Positions 1 through 6,349 of a stretch of DNA of 11,241 bases are shown here, piece by piece. Position 1 is the first letter of the stretch. Every line of letters begins with the position of its first letter. Below the pieces are notes generated by a model. It was not told the origin of the DNA and ran no database searches. It worked only from the letters and a program-made list of their open reading frames with translations. The position numbers and the translations under genes are program-made. Origin of the DNA: ZC4RG19 sp017577565 (GTDB taxonomy: Bacteria > Actinomycetota > Acidimicrobiia > Acidimicrobiales > VFJN01); contig VSCH01000079.1 of assembly GCA_047459075.1 (NCBI GenBank), forward strand, positions 1 to 11,241, in the 5' to 3' direction.

Positions 1-52
1 CGGGCCCGAGGCACGCGCCGTCGCCCGGCGGTACGACTCCGACTTCGTCTGA
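1..52 (+). CDS. 3' end of an unidentified upstream gene (partial)
   Basis: The frame starting at base 2 reads 16 sense codons and then TGA at 50-52, ending in the residues ARRYDSDFV. Fifteen of the sixteen codons end in G or C, which matches the codon use of the certain genes in this window and argues that the frame is real. Too little is present to name a product. A GC-rich hairpin follows the stop by 17 bases and could end this transcript. Confidence 0.5.
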   Translation, partial: GPEARAVARRYDSDFV

Positions 53-69
53 GCCCGCCGTCCGAGTCG

Positions 70-105
70 CCGGGCCGCCCGCCGGTGACCCCGGGGGCGG
101 CCCGG
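70..105 (+). terminator. GC-rich hairpin, possible terminator of the upstream gene
   Basis: An 11-bp perfect inverted repeat: 70-80 (CCGGGCCGCCC) pairs with 95-105, around a 14-nt loop. It begins 17 bases after the stop at 52. There is no T tract, so it would be a non-classical terminator or simply an RNA 3'-end stabiliser. In DNA this GC-rich, short repeats of this type are also frequent by chance. Confidence 0.4.
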
Positions 106-199
106 GCGACACCCACCCGGGGACGGCACGCCCGACCGTGGCGCGGCACCGCCCACCGGCGGCGGCCGGGCGTCGGCCCAGGTGACAGGGTCGTGACGA

Positions 200-226
200 T
201 TAGCACTCACGGGTTGTGAGTGCTAA
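200..226 (+). promoter_or_regulatory. CIRCE element (HrcA operator)
   Basis: TTAGCACTC at 200-208 and GAGTGCTAA at 218-226 are perfect inverted arms separated by 9 bases. This matches the CIRCE consensus at every arm position. HrcA binds CIRCE and represses class I heat-shock genes, normally groES-groEL, groEL2 or hrcA-dnaK. AT-containing arms like these stand out sharply in this GC-rich region, so chance is very unlikely. No chaperone gene follows; the next plus-strand gene is the small membrane protein at 362, about 135 bases downstream. No hrcA gene lies in the window. Confidence 0.95.
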
Positions 227-242
227 GGGCCGTTGGTATCCA
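214..242 (+). promoter_or_regulatory. Possible sigma-70-type promoter overlapping CIRCE
   Basis: TTGTGA at 214-219 (4 of 6 to the -35 consensus) and TATCCA at 237-242 (first three bases match the -10) are 17 bases apart. The -35 lies partly in the CIRCE spacer and right arm, which would let bound HrcA block RNA polymerase. The implied transcript start is around 249-250, right at the leader hairpin. The -10 is weak, so this is a plausible reading only. Confidence 0.35.
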
Positions 243-244
243 GT

Positions 245-277
245 GGGCGGGCACGGCACCCCCGCCGTGCCCCGCCC
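245..277 (+). promoter_or_regulatory. Strong leader hairpin downstream of CIRCE
   Basis: GGGCGGGCACGGC at 245-257 pairs with GCCGTGCCCCGCCC at 264-277, giving 13 base pairs with a single bulged C (273) and a 6-nt loop (258-263). It lies between the CIRCE element and the Shine-Dalgarno of the gene at 362, in what should be the 5' leader. It could stabilise the 5' end of the transcript or act as an attenuator; no T tract follows it. Confidence 0.5.
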
Positions 278-361
278 GTCCGTCGGACCGGGCGCCCGAA
301 TCGGCGGCATAACCCGGGCCCCCACGGGGGAAGCCAGGGATGAGCACAGGAGGCTGTCGTC

Positions 362-652
362 ATGATGATCGCTCTCGTCGTCGTCGGTGTCGTCGTCGCC
401 CTGTGCCTCATCGACACCATCCGCGGCATCGTCCGGGACCGCCGTGACGAGCAGGCCGTCGAGCACCACCGGTCCGTGCTCGCCACCCTGCAGGCCGTCA
501 GCGAGGCCGCCGCAGCCGAGTCACGGGCGGACGCGGGGGACGTCGTGCGCCACCTCGACCCCGCCCGCCTCCAGCGCCCGCCGCTCGACGCCCCCGACGG
601 CGTCACCCGGCGCGACGACCTGGACGGCGACGAGCAGCGCTGGGCCTCGTGA
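362..652 (+). CDS. Small single-span membrane protein, candidate HrcA/CIRCE-controlled gene
   Basis: A 96-aa protein I do not recognise. Residues 2-17 are an almost uninterrupted run of Ile, Leu, Val, Ala and Gly, which should be one membrane span. It is followed by a basic patch (residues 21-28, RGIVRDRR) that would keep the remainder in the cytoplasm. Residues 28-52 look helical (EQAVEHHRS to SEAAAAES), and the tail is polar and charged. A Shine-Dalgarno AGGAGG at 348-353 lies 8 bases before the ATG at 362; a second ATG follows directly at 365. It is the first gene after the CIRCE element, so heat or stress induction through HrcA is inferred. An 11-bp hairpin starts 6 bases after the stop and may separate it from the next gene. 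A secreted product is less likely because no cleavage site is evident. Confidence 0.75.
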   Translation: MMIALVVVGVVVALCLIDTIRGIVRDRRDEQAVEHHRSVLATLQAVSEAAAAESRADAGDVVRHLDPARLQRPPLDAPDGVTRRDDLDGDEQRWAS

Positions 653-658
653 TGGCCG

Positions 659-690
659 CCCGACGCGGGAGCCGGCCGACCCGCGTCGGG
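659..690 (+). terminator. Hairpin between the small membrane gene and the hibernation-factor gene
   Basis: CCCGACGCGGG at 659-669 and CCCGCGTCGGG at 680-690 are perfect complements (11 bp, 10-nt loop). The hairpin starts 6 bases after the stop at 652 and ends 61 bases before the next ATG at 752. The position suggests a terminator or attenuator, although only a weak pyrimidine-rich stretch (ACCTTCTGCC) follows. Confidence 0.5.
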
Positions 691-751
691 ACCTTCTGCC
701 CTGGCGAGCCCGCCGACGACGACGCAGAGTGGGCACAGGAGGTGAGGCCAC

Positions 752-2569
752 ATGCCAGACGGCCTGCTGCAGTGGTACGACGCCCGTGAGGGCGTCGGCC
801 GCATCGTCCGCCAGGGCCGGCGCTACCCCGTGCGGGCCGCCGACATGGAGCCCCGGGCCCGCGTCCCCGGCGCCCGGGTGCACTTCGACATCCGGCGCGT
901 CGACGGCACCGCCATCGCGACGAACGTCACGCTCCGCGAGGGGACCCGGGTCTCCCGCCGCCAGCGCCGCTTCGGTGAGATGGCCGGCGCCCGCCGGCCG
1001 TCCGCCCGGGGCACCGCCCCGTTCACCACCGCCCGGCCGGCGCTCATCCGCGAGCTGACCGACCACCCCGAGGCGGTCGTGCGGCTCTGGGCCGACCTCG
1101 TCGCCGCGGGCGAGACCGACGACGCCCTGCAGCTCTACGCCCCCGACGCCGTCGTGCACGCCGGCGGCGAGGACCTGCGGGGGCGGCGCATCCGCGGCTG
1201 GCTGCCCGACAGCGGGCTGCCCGGCCGGGTCCGCTCGATCGAGACCTCGGGCGCCGGCGACCTCGTCGTCGCCCGCTGGATCGGGCCCGACGACCGCCCG
1301 GCCACCTGGTGGGCCCGGGCCGCGCACGGCGAGATCGCCGAGCAGTGGATCGAGGGCGCCCGGCCCCCCGGCGAGCTCCTCGGCCCGCCGGAGGCGCCCG
1401 AGGAGCCCACCATCGAGGTCGTCACCCGCGGGGAGGTCACCGCCCAGGCGAAGGAGTACGCCGTGGAGAAGGTGCGGCGGGCCCTGCGGCTCGTCGACGA
1501 GCCCGTCCTCCACGCTCGCGTCACCCTGCGCCAGGCCCCCGACCCCGCGGTCGAGCGGCCGTCGCGGGCCAAGGTGACCCTCGACATCAACGGCCAGCTG
1601 CTGCGGGCCGACGTCGCGGCCCACCACATGCAGGCCGCCATCGACCTCATGGACGAGCGCCTGCGCGACCGCCTGCACCACCGCGCCGAGCGGGAGAAGG
1701 CGCTGCGCAGCATGGCCACCGCGCCCGAGTCCGTCACGTGGCAGCGGCGCGAGCGGCCCGGCTACGTCCAGCTGCCGCCCGAGGAGCGCGAGATCGTGCG
1801 CCGCAAGACCTACGCCCTCGAGGAGATGACCATCGACGAGGCCGTCTTCGACCTCGACGCGCTCGACATCGACTTCTACCTGTTCCAGGAGCTGGCCACC
1901 GGCGACGACGCCGTCGTCTACCGGCTGCCCGACGACGGCGGCTACGGGCTGCGCCGGACGGTGGCCGCCACCGACGAGGTGCCGCCCTCGGCCGTCGAGG
2001 TCACGCTCGACCCCCGGCCGGCACCGGAGCTGCGGCTCGACGACGCGATCGAGTGGCTGCGGGTGTCCGACGAGCCCTTCCTGCTGTTCCGGAACGCGGA
2101 CACCGGGCGGGGCAACGTCCTCTACCTGCGCTACGACGGCCACTACGGGCTCGTGACCCCGGCGGACGAGGCCACGCCGCCGGCCGAGCCCTCCACCGCC
2201 CGCCGCCGCCTGCGCGACGAGCTCGAGCGGCTCGAGGCCGTGCGCACGGCGCTGCTCAGCGGCGGTCTCGACGGCGAGCCCGAGGGCGAGAGCGTCGGCG
2301 AGGTGGCGACGATCGACCAGCACCAGGCCGACCTCGGGACCGAGACGTTCGAGCGGTCCCGGGACCTGTCGCTGCTCGAGGACGTCGAGGCGCAGATCGA
2401 CGAGGTGCAGCGGGCCCTCGTGCGCGTGAGCCGCGGCACCTACGGCCGGTGCGACGTCTGCGGGCGGGCGATCCCCGACGAGCGCCTGGCGGCCAAGCCC
2501 GCGACGCGGTACTGCGTCGAGCACCAGGCCGCGGTGGAAGGTGCCTTCGGTCAGCTGACCCAGCGCTAG
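752..2569 (+). CDS. Multidomain ribosome hibernation factor: HPF/S30AE fused to TraR/DksA-type zinc finger
   Basis: A 605-aa fusion. Residues 1-68 resemble an OB/cold-shock-like fold (GLLQWYDAREGVGRIV) and about 100-203 a SnoaL/NTF2-like fold; both are tentative. Residues 219-315 are an HPF/RaiA (S30AE) domain, which binds the 30S subunit and silences idle ribosomes. Two S30AE C-terminal domains follow: 347-403 (IVRRKTYALEEMTIDEAVFD, then GGYGL) and about 425-470 (FRNADTGRGNVLY, then GHYGL). Residues 482-591 match the TraR/DksA family: a helical region with DQHQADLGTETFE, then a zinc finger with Cys567, Cys570, Cys588 and His591. HPF with tandem C-terminal domains is known in Actinobacteria; the added ends are what stand out. 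The Shine-Dalgarno AGGAGGTGA (737-745), 6 bases from the ATG, is nearly ideal and implies strong translation. It lies downstream of CIRCE, but a hairpin intervenes. The HPF and zinc-finger calls are firm; the first 200 residues are not. Confidence 0.93.
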   Translation: MPDGLLQWYDAREGVGRIVRQGRRYPVRAADMEPRARVPGARVHFDIRRVDGTAIATNVTLREGTRVSRRQRRFGEMAGARRPSARGTAPFTTARPALIRELTDHPEAVVRLWADLVAAGETDDALQLYAPDAVVHAGGEDLRGRRIRGWLPDSGLPGRVRSIETSGAGDLVVARWIGPDDRPATWWARAAHGEIAEQWIEGARPPGELLGPPEAPEEPTIEVVTRGEVTAQAKEYAVEKVRRALRLVDEPVLHARVTLRQAPDPAVERPSRAKVTLDINGQLLRADVAAHHMQAAIDLMDERLRDRLHHRAEREKALRSMATAPESVTWQRRERPGYVQLPPEEREIVRRKTYALEEMTIDEAVFDLDALDIDFYLFQELATGDDAVVYRLPDDGGYGLRRTVAATDEVPPSAVEVTLDPRPAPELRLDDAIEWLRVSDEPFLLFRNADTGRGNVLYLRYDGHYGLVTPADEATPPAEPSTARRRLRDELERLEAVRTALLSGGLDGEPEGESVGEVATIDQHQADLGTETFERSRDLSLLEDVEAQIDEVQRALVRVSRGTYGRCDVCGRAIPDERLAAKPATRYCVEHQAAVEGAFGQLTQR

Positions 2570-2646
2570 CGCTCCGCACGGGCCGGACACCCCGAGGCGG
2601 CGGGGCGGCCGGCCCCCGGAGCACCCCGACCCGAGGAGGGGGCGAC

Positions 2647-3102
2647 GTGGCCGACACCGACGACGACGAGCTGGAGTTCCTCCCCACCGAGGAGCTGGAC
2701 GAGGACGTCCGCCCGGGACCGGAGGACGCCGCCATCCACGTCGAGGGCGCCGAGGAGGAGCCCGTGGCGCGGGAGGGCGACGAGACCGGCGACGAGGCCG
2801 ACGTGGAGCCGGGCGACGAGGACCTGGTCGACGAGGTCCTCGACCTCGCGCCCGACGACGAGCCGGTGCCGGCCACCGCCCCCGACGACGAGCGGGAGGA
2901 GGACGTCCTCCGGGTCGTGCAGCGCCACATGGGCCGCGTCGGCGACGACAGCGACCCGCCGTTCCCGCGCGACGACGACCTGCGCCCGCCGGCCGACGGC
3001 GAGTTCGTCTGCCGCTCCTGCTTCCTGCGCCGCCCACCCGCGCTGCGGGCCGCGCCGGGCGCCGACCTCTGCCTCGACTGCGCGCCCGGACCGGCCGTCT
3101 GA
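2647..3102 (+). CDS. DUF4193-like acidic zinc-finger protein
   Basis: A 151-aa protein starting at GTG, chosen because AGGAGG at 2634-2639 lies 7 bases upstream; the frame stays open further upstream but only as a shadow of the previous gene. Residues 1-115 are extremely acidic and probably disordered, rich in Asp and Glu. Residues 120-145 (FVCRSCFLRRPP, then LCLDC) form a CxxC-x16-CxxC motif with Cys122, 125, 142 and 145, which fits a zinc ribbon. The FxCxxCFL pattern closely resembles DUF4193, a small family of unknown function typical of Actinobacteria, but this protein is longer because of the acidic region. It starts 77 bases after the hibernation-factor gene on the same strand and may be co-transcribed. 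The function is unknown; interaction with nucleic-acid-binding or basic proteins is only a guess from the charge. Confidence 0.85.
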   Translation: MADTDDDELEFLPTEELDEDVRPGPEDAAIHVEGAEEEPVAREGDETGDEADVEPGDEDLVDEVLDLAPDDEPVPATAPDDEREEDVLRVVQRHMGRVGDDSDPPFPRDDDLRPPADGEFVCRSCFLRRPPALRAAPGADLCLDCAPGPAV

Positions 3103-3123
3103 CCGGCCGGCCCCGGCGGGCCG

Positions 3124-4125
3124 TCAGCTGCCGAGGGTGGCGACGAGGATCGCCTTGATCGTGTGCAGGCGGTTCTCGGCCTGGTCGAACACCACGCTCG
3201 CCGGCGACTCGAAGACCTCGTTCGTGACCTCCAGGCCGTCGGCCAGGGAGGTCTCCCGCATGATCTCGGCCCCGACCGTCGTGTTGTCGTCGTGGAAGGC
3301 CGGGAGGCAGTGCAGGAACTTCACGGACGGGTTGCCCGTCCGCTTCATGGTCTCGGCGTTGACCTGGTAGGGCCGCAGCAGGTCGACGCGCTGGCGCCAG
3401 ACCTCCTTCGGCTCCCCCATCGACACCCACACGTCGGTGTAGAGGAAGTCGACGCCCTCGACCCCCTCGCCGACGTCCTCGGTCAGCGTCACCCGGGCGC
3501 CCGAGCCCTCGGCGAGGCGGCGGGCCATGGTGACGACGTCGTCCGGTGGCCACAGCTCGCGGGGGCCGACCAGGCGGACGTCGCTGCCCATGATGGCGCC
3601 CATGACGAGCAGCGACCGGCCGACGTTGAAGCGGCAGTCGCCCAGGAAGGCGTACGACAGCCCCGAGTACGCCTTGCCCGTGTGCTCGTGCATCGTGAGG
3701 AAGTCGCCGAGCATCTGGGTCGGGTGCCACTCGTCGGTGAGGCCGTTGTAGACGGGTACGCCGGCGTACTTGGCGAGCAGCTCGACGTCCTCCTGGCGGC
3801 GGCCGCGGAACTCGATGGCGTCGTACATCCGCCCGAGGACCCGGGCGGTGTCGGCCACCGACTCCTTGTGGCCGAGCTGGGAGCCGGACGGGTCGAGGTA
3901 GGTGACGTGCGCGCCCTGGTCGTAGGCGGCGACCTCGAAGGCCGAGCGGGTCCGGGTCGAGGTCTTCTCGAACACCAGGGCGATCTCCTTCCCCGCCAGG
4001 CGCTGCGTCTCGATGCCCGCGTACTTGGCCATCTTCAGCGCCTTGGCGAGGTCGAGCAGGAACCGCAGCTCGGCGGCCGTGAAGTCGATCTCCTTGAGGA
4101 AGCTGCGGTTGCGCAGGTTCTGCAT
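3124..4125 (-). CDS. arcB: Ornithine carbamoyltransferase, catabolic (arginine deiminase pathway)
   Basis: A 333-aa cytoplasmic enzyme that here should run in the catabolic direction: citrulline plus phosphate gives ornithine plus carbamoyl phosphate. Family signatures are all present: the carbamoyl-phosphate loop STRTR at 56-60, HPTQ at 134-137, the ornithine-binding segment DVWVSMG at 231-237 and the catalytic HCLP at 272-275. The length is normal for the family. The start is the ATG at 4125, not the upstream in-frame one at 4203, because GGAGGTG sits 6 bases before it, residues MQNLRNRSF begin like other family members, and the longer form would run into arcA. It is the last gene of the arcC-arcA-arcB operon, with 31 bases between it and arcA. 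Sequence alone does not separate catabolic from anabolic forms; the catabolic call rests on the neighbours. It ends 21 bases from the convergent DUF4193-like gene. Confidence 0.95.
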   Translation of the reverse strand: MQNLRNRSFLKEIDFTAAELRFLLDLAKALKMAKYAGIETQRLAGKEIALVFEKTSTRTRSAFEVAAYDQGAHVTYLDPSGSQLGHKESVADTARVLGRMYDAIEFRGRRQEDVELLAKYAGVPVYNGLTDEWHPTQMLGDFLTMHEHTGKAYSGLSYAFLGDCRFNVGRSLLVMGAIMGSDVRLVGPRELWPPDDVVTMARRLAEGSGARVTLTEDVGEGVEGVDFLYTDVWVSMGEPKEVWRQRVDLLRPYQVNAETMKRTGNPSVKFLHCLPAFHDDNTTVGAEIMRETSLADGLEVTNEVFESPASVVFDQAENRLHTIKAILVATLGS

Positions 4126-4156
4126 CGGGGGCACCTCCGGGGTGGGGGCCGGTCGG

Positions 4157-5380
4157 TCAGTACGCCGGGTCGCGCTCGAGCGGGCAGCTGAGGCAGTGGG
4201 CACCGCCGCGGCCGCGGCTGAGCTCGCTGCCCGGCATGGTGATGACCTCGATGCCGACCTTGCGCAGCTTGGTGTTCGTGTAGGTGTTGCGCTCGTAGCC
4301 GAGGACGACGCCCGGCTCGATGGCGAGCAGGTTGTTGCCGTCGTCCCACTGCTCGCGCTCGGCCTCGAACTCGTCGCCCCCCGTCGTCACGACGTGGAAC
4401 TCGCCGACGCCGAGGGCGCGGGCGAGCGTCTGGACGAGCCCGTCGGGCTCGGGCTCGATGACGACGTCGTCGGGCGTGTCGCCGGGCCTCATCGACCAGA
4501 CCCGGGCCTTCTCGACGATCGGCGGGTAGGCGCAGACGATGTCGAGGTCGACCTGGGTGAAGACGGTGTCGAGGTGCATGTAGTGGCGCTCGCGCGGCAG
4601 CACGACGGCCAGCACCACCGTGGCGGCCCCGGCCCGGAAGAGCGAGCGGGCGAGCAGCGAGACCGCCTGGGGCGTCGTCCGCTCGCCCATGCCGACGAGC
4701 ACGACGCCGTTGCCCATCGGCATGACGTCGCCGCCCTCGATGGTCACCCGCCCCCAGTCCTCGTCCGACCCGCCCAGCCACACCTTGACCCCGCCGTCCT
4801 GCTGGAACATCGGGTGCAGCCGGTAGATCGCCTCGACGATCATCGTCTCCGGCTTGCGGGCCGGCTTGGCCATGGGGTTGAGCGTGACCCCGTCGTAGAT
4901 CCAGCACGACGCGTCGCGCTGGAAGATGAAGTTGGGCAGCGGCCGCACGAGCATCTGCATGGGGTCGGTCGTCTGGTAGAGCGCCCCCTCGGCGGTCTCC
5001 AGGTCGCCGGTCGTGATGCCGCCGATGAGCACGTCCGCCACCTGGGCCGGGTCGGTGGTGGCGAGCCGCTCGGGGGCGAGCTTCGCCAGCGCCGGGCCGA
5101 CCATCCGCTCGTTGAGGATGTGGTCGCACACCCACCTCTGACCCTCGGGCGTGGCCAGCACCTCGGCGAAGAGCTCCTCGGCGTAGTACACCTCGACGCC
5201 CCGCTCCCGCATGGACTCGGCGAAGGCGTCGTGCTCCTGCTTCGCCCGCTTCACCCAGATGACGTCGTCGAAGAGGAGCTCCTCGACGTTGCTCGGCGTC
5301 AGGCGGGTGTGCTCCAGGCCCGGTCGGTGGACCATGACCTTCCTGAGCTTCCCGACCTCCGAGTGGACTCCGAACGCCAT
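4157..5380 (-). CDS. arcA: Arginine deiminase
   Basis: A 407-aa cytoplasmic enzyme that hydrolyses L-arginine to citrulline and ammonia, the first step of the arginine deiminase pathway. The guanidino-modifying enzyme features are visible: FQRD at 153-156, EGGDVMPMGNG from 215, the catalytic His region HYMHLDTVF at 266-274, NNLLAIEPG from 349 and the C-terminal GGAHCLSCPL with the nucleophile Cys396. The length is typical of bacterial ArcA. The ATG at 5380 is preceded by AAGGAGG 10 bases upstream, and the N-terminus (VHSEVGKLRKVMVHRPG) is classic for the family. It lies between arcC (33 bases upstream) and arcB (31 bases downstream) on the minus strand. No truncation or missing catalytic residue was seen. 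Confidence 0.97.
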   Translation of the reverse strand: MAFGVHSEVGKLRKVMVHRPGLEHTRLTPSNVEELLFDDVIWVKRAKQEHDAFAESMRERGVEVYYAEELFAEVLATPEGQRWVCDHILNERMVGPALAKLAPERLATTDPAQVADVLIGGITTGDLETAEGALYQTTDPMQMLVRPLPNFIFQRDASCWIYDGVTLNPMAKPARKPETMIVEAIYRLHPMFQQDGGVKVWLGGSDEDWGRVTIEGGDVMPMGNGVVLVGMGERTTPQAVSLLARSLFRAGAATVVLAVVLPRERHYMHLDTVFTQVDLDIVCAYPPIVEKARVWSMRPGDTPDDVVIEPEPDGLVQTLARALGVGEFHVVTTGGDEFEAEREQWDDGNNLLAIEPGVVLGYERNTYTNTKLRKVGIEVITMPGSELSRGRGGAHCLSCPLERDPAY

Positions 5381-5413
5381 GGCTGCACTGCCTCCTTCGT
5401 CGTCGAGGCTCCG

Positions 5414-6349
5414 TCAGGTGCGGAGCTCCATCTCGTGGGCCTCGAGGGTGACGACGGTGCCGGCCTCGCCGGCGAGCATCCCCTCGACGTCCGACAGCGA
5501 CCCGATGGCCGCCAGCCCGCCGCGCGCGGCGAACTCGCAGGCGGCCTGCACCTTCGGCCGCATCGACCCCGCCGGGAACCGGTCGACCATCTCGAGCAGC
5601 ACCTTCGGCGGCACCCGCCGGATCATCCGCTGGTCCGGCGTGCCCCAGTCGAGGTAGACGCCGTCGACGTCGGTGGCCATGACGAAGGCGTCGGCCCGCA
5701 CGCCGATGGCGAGCAGCCCGCTGGCCAGGTCCTTGTCGATGACCGCCTCGACGCCGACGAGCTGGCGCCCGGGCCGGTACATCGTCGGGATGCCGCCGCC
5801 GCCGGCGCAGATCACGACGCAGCCCCGGTCGAGCAGCCAGTCGATCTGGCGCAGCTCGAAGATGTGCTTCGGCGCCGGTGACGGCACGACCCGGCGGAAG
5901 CCGTCACCGTCCCGCTTGAAGGTCCAGCCCCGCTCGCGGGCCAGCGCCGCGGCGGACTCCTCGTCGTAGACGGGACCGATCGGCTTCGTCGGGTCGTCGA
6001 AGGCCGGGTCGTCCTCGTCGACCTGGATCATCGTGAGCAGGGTGGCGAGCGGCTTCTCCTTCGGCAGCCGGTTCCCCAGCTCCTGCTCGACGAGGTAGCC
6101 GATCATGCCCTGCGTCTCGGCGCCGAGGATGTCGAGCGGGTAGGCGGGCACCTTGTCGTAGGCGGCCGCCTGCTCGGCGAGCAGCCCGACCTGCGGACCG
6201 TTGCCGTGGGAGACGACGAGCTCGTGGGCCATCGCCACGGGCGCCAGCGCCTCGCAGGCCACCCGCACGTTGGCACGCTGGTTCTCGCTGGTGAGCGCTT
6301 CGCCCCGACGCAGCAGGGCGTTGCCGCCCAGCGCGACGACGACCCTCAT
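5414..6349 (-). CDS. arcC: Carbamate kinase
   Basis: A 311-aa cytoplasmic enzyme of the amino-acid kinase family. It transfers phosphate from carbamoyl phosphate to ADP, giving ATP, CO2 and ammonia, and is the energy-yielding step of the pathway. Motifs: ALGGNAL at 6-12, SHGNGPQVGLL at 47-57, DPTKPIGPVY at 119-128, CAGGGGIPT at 181-189, EAVIDKDLASGLLA at 201-214 and ATDVDGVYLDWG at 225-236. The length is typical. The ATG at 6349 follows GGAGG by 10 bases, a weaker site than in the downstream genes. It is the first gene of the arcC-arcA-arcB transcript, and its promoter should lie in the 170-base divergent region shared with the permease. Having arcC first differs from the common arcA-B-C order. 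Confidence 0.97.
   Translation of the reverse strand: MRVVVALGGNALLRRGEALTSENQRANVRVACEALAPVAMAHELVVSHGNGPQVGLLAEQAAAYDKVPAYPLDILGAETQGMIGYLVEQELGNRLPKEKPLATLLTMIQVDEDDPAFDDPTKPIGPVYDEESAAALARERGWTFKRDGDGFRRVVPSPAPKHIFELRQIDWLLDRGCVVICAGGGGIPTMYRPGRQLVGVEAVIDKDLASGLLAIGVRADAFVMATDVDGVYLDWGTPDQRMIRRVPPKVLLEMVDRFPAGSMRPKVQAACEFAARGGLAAIGSLSDVEGMLAGEAGTVVTLEAHEMELRT

Noticed and set aside
227..361. A groES or other chaperone gene expected after CIRCE
   Set aside because: No reading frame in this stretch or the next gene resembles GroES, GroEL, DnaK or HrcA.
1309..2646. Upstream extension of the DUF4193-like gene to an earlier start
   Set aside because: The extension overlaps the hibernation-factor gene in a different frame with Arg/Ala-rich nonsense sequence, whereas the GTG at 2647 has a good Shine-Dalgarno.
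3103..3123. A convergent terminator between the DUF4193-like gene and arcB
   Set aside because: Only a 5-bp CGGCC/GGCCG pairing fits in the 21-base gap, which is too weak in this GC-rich sequence to call.
521..3730. A 1069-codon open frame on the minus strand opposite the hibernation-factor gene
   Set aside because: It is a shadow caused by high GC content. It overlaps three well-supported plus-strand genes and part of arcB, is low in complexity and matches no family.
4126..4203. A longer arcB start at 4203 that adds 26 residues
   Set aside because: It would overlap the end of arcA and lacks family similarity; the ATG at 4125 has a GGAGGTG Shine-Dalgarno at the right distance.
4013..5881. 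A 622-codon plus-strand open frame across arcB, arcA and arcC
   Set aside because: It lies antisense to three certain arc genes, its sequence is biased toward His, Asp, Gly and Arg, and no family motif is visible.
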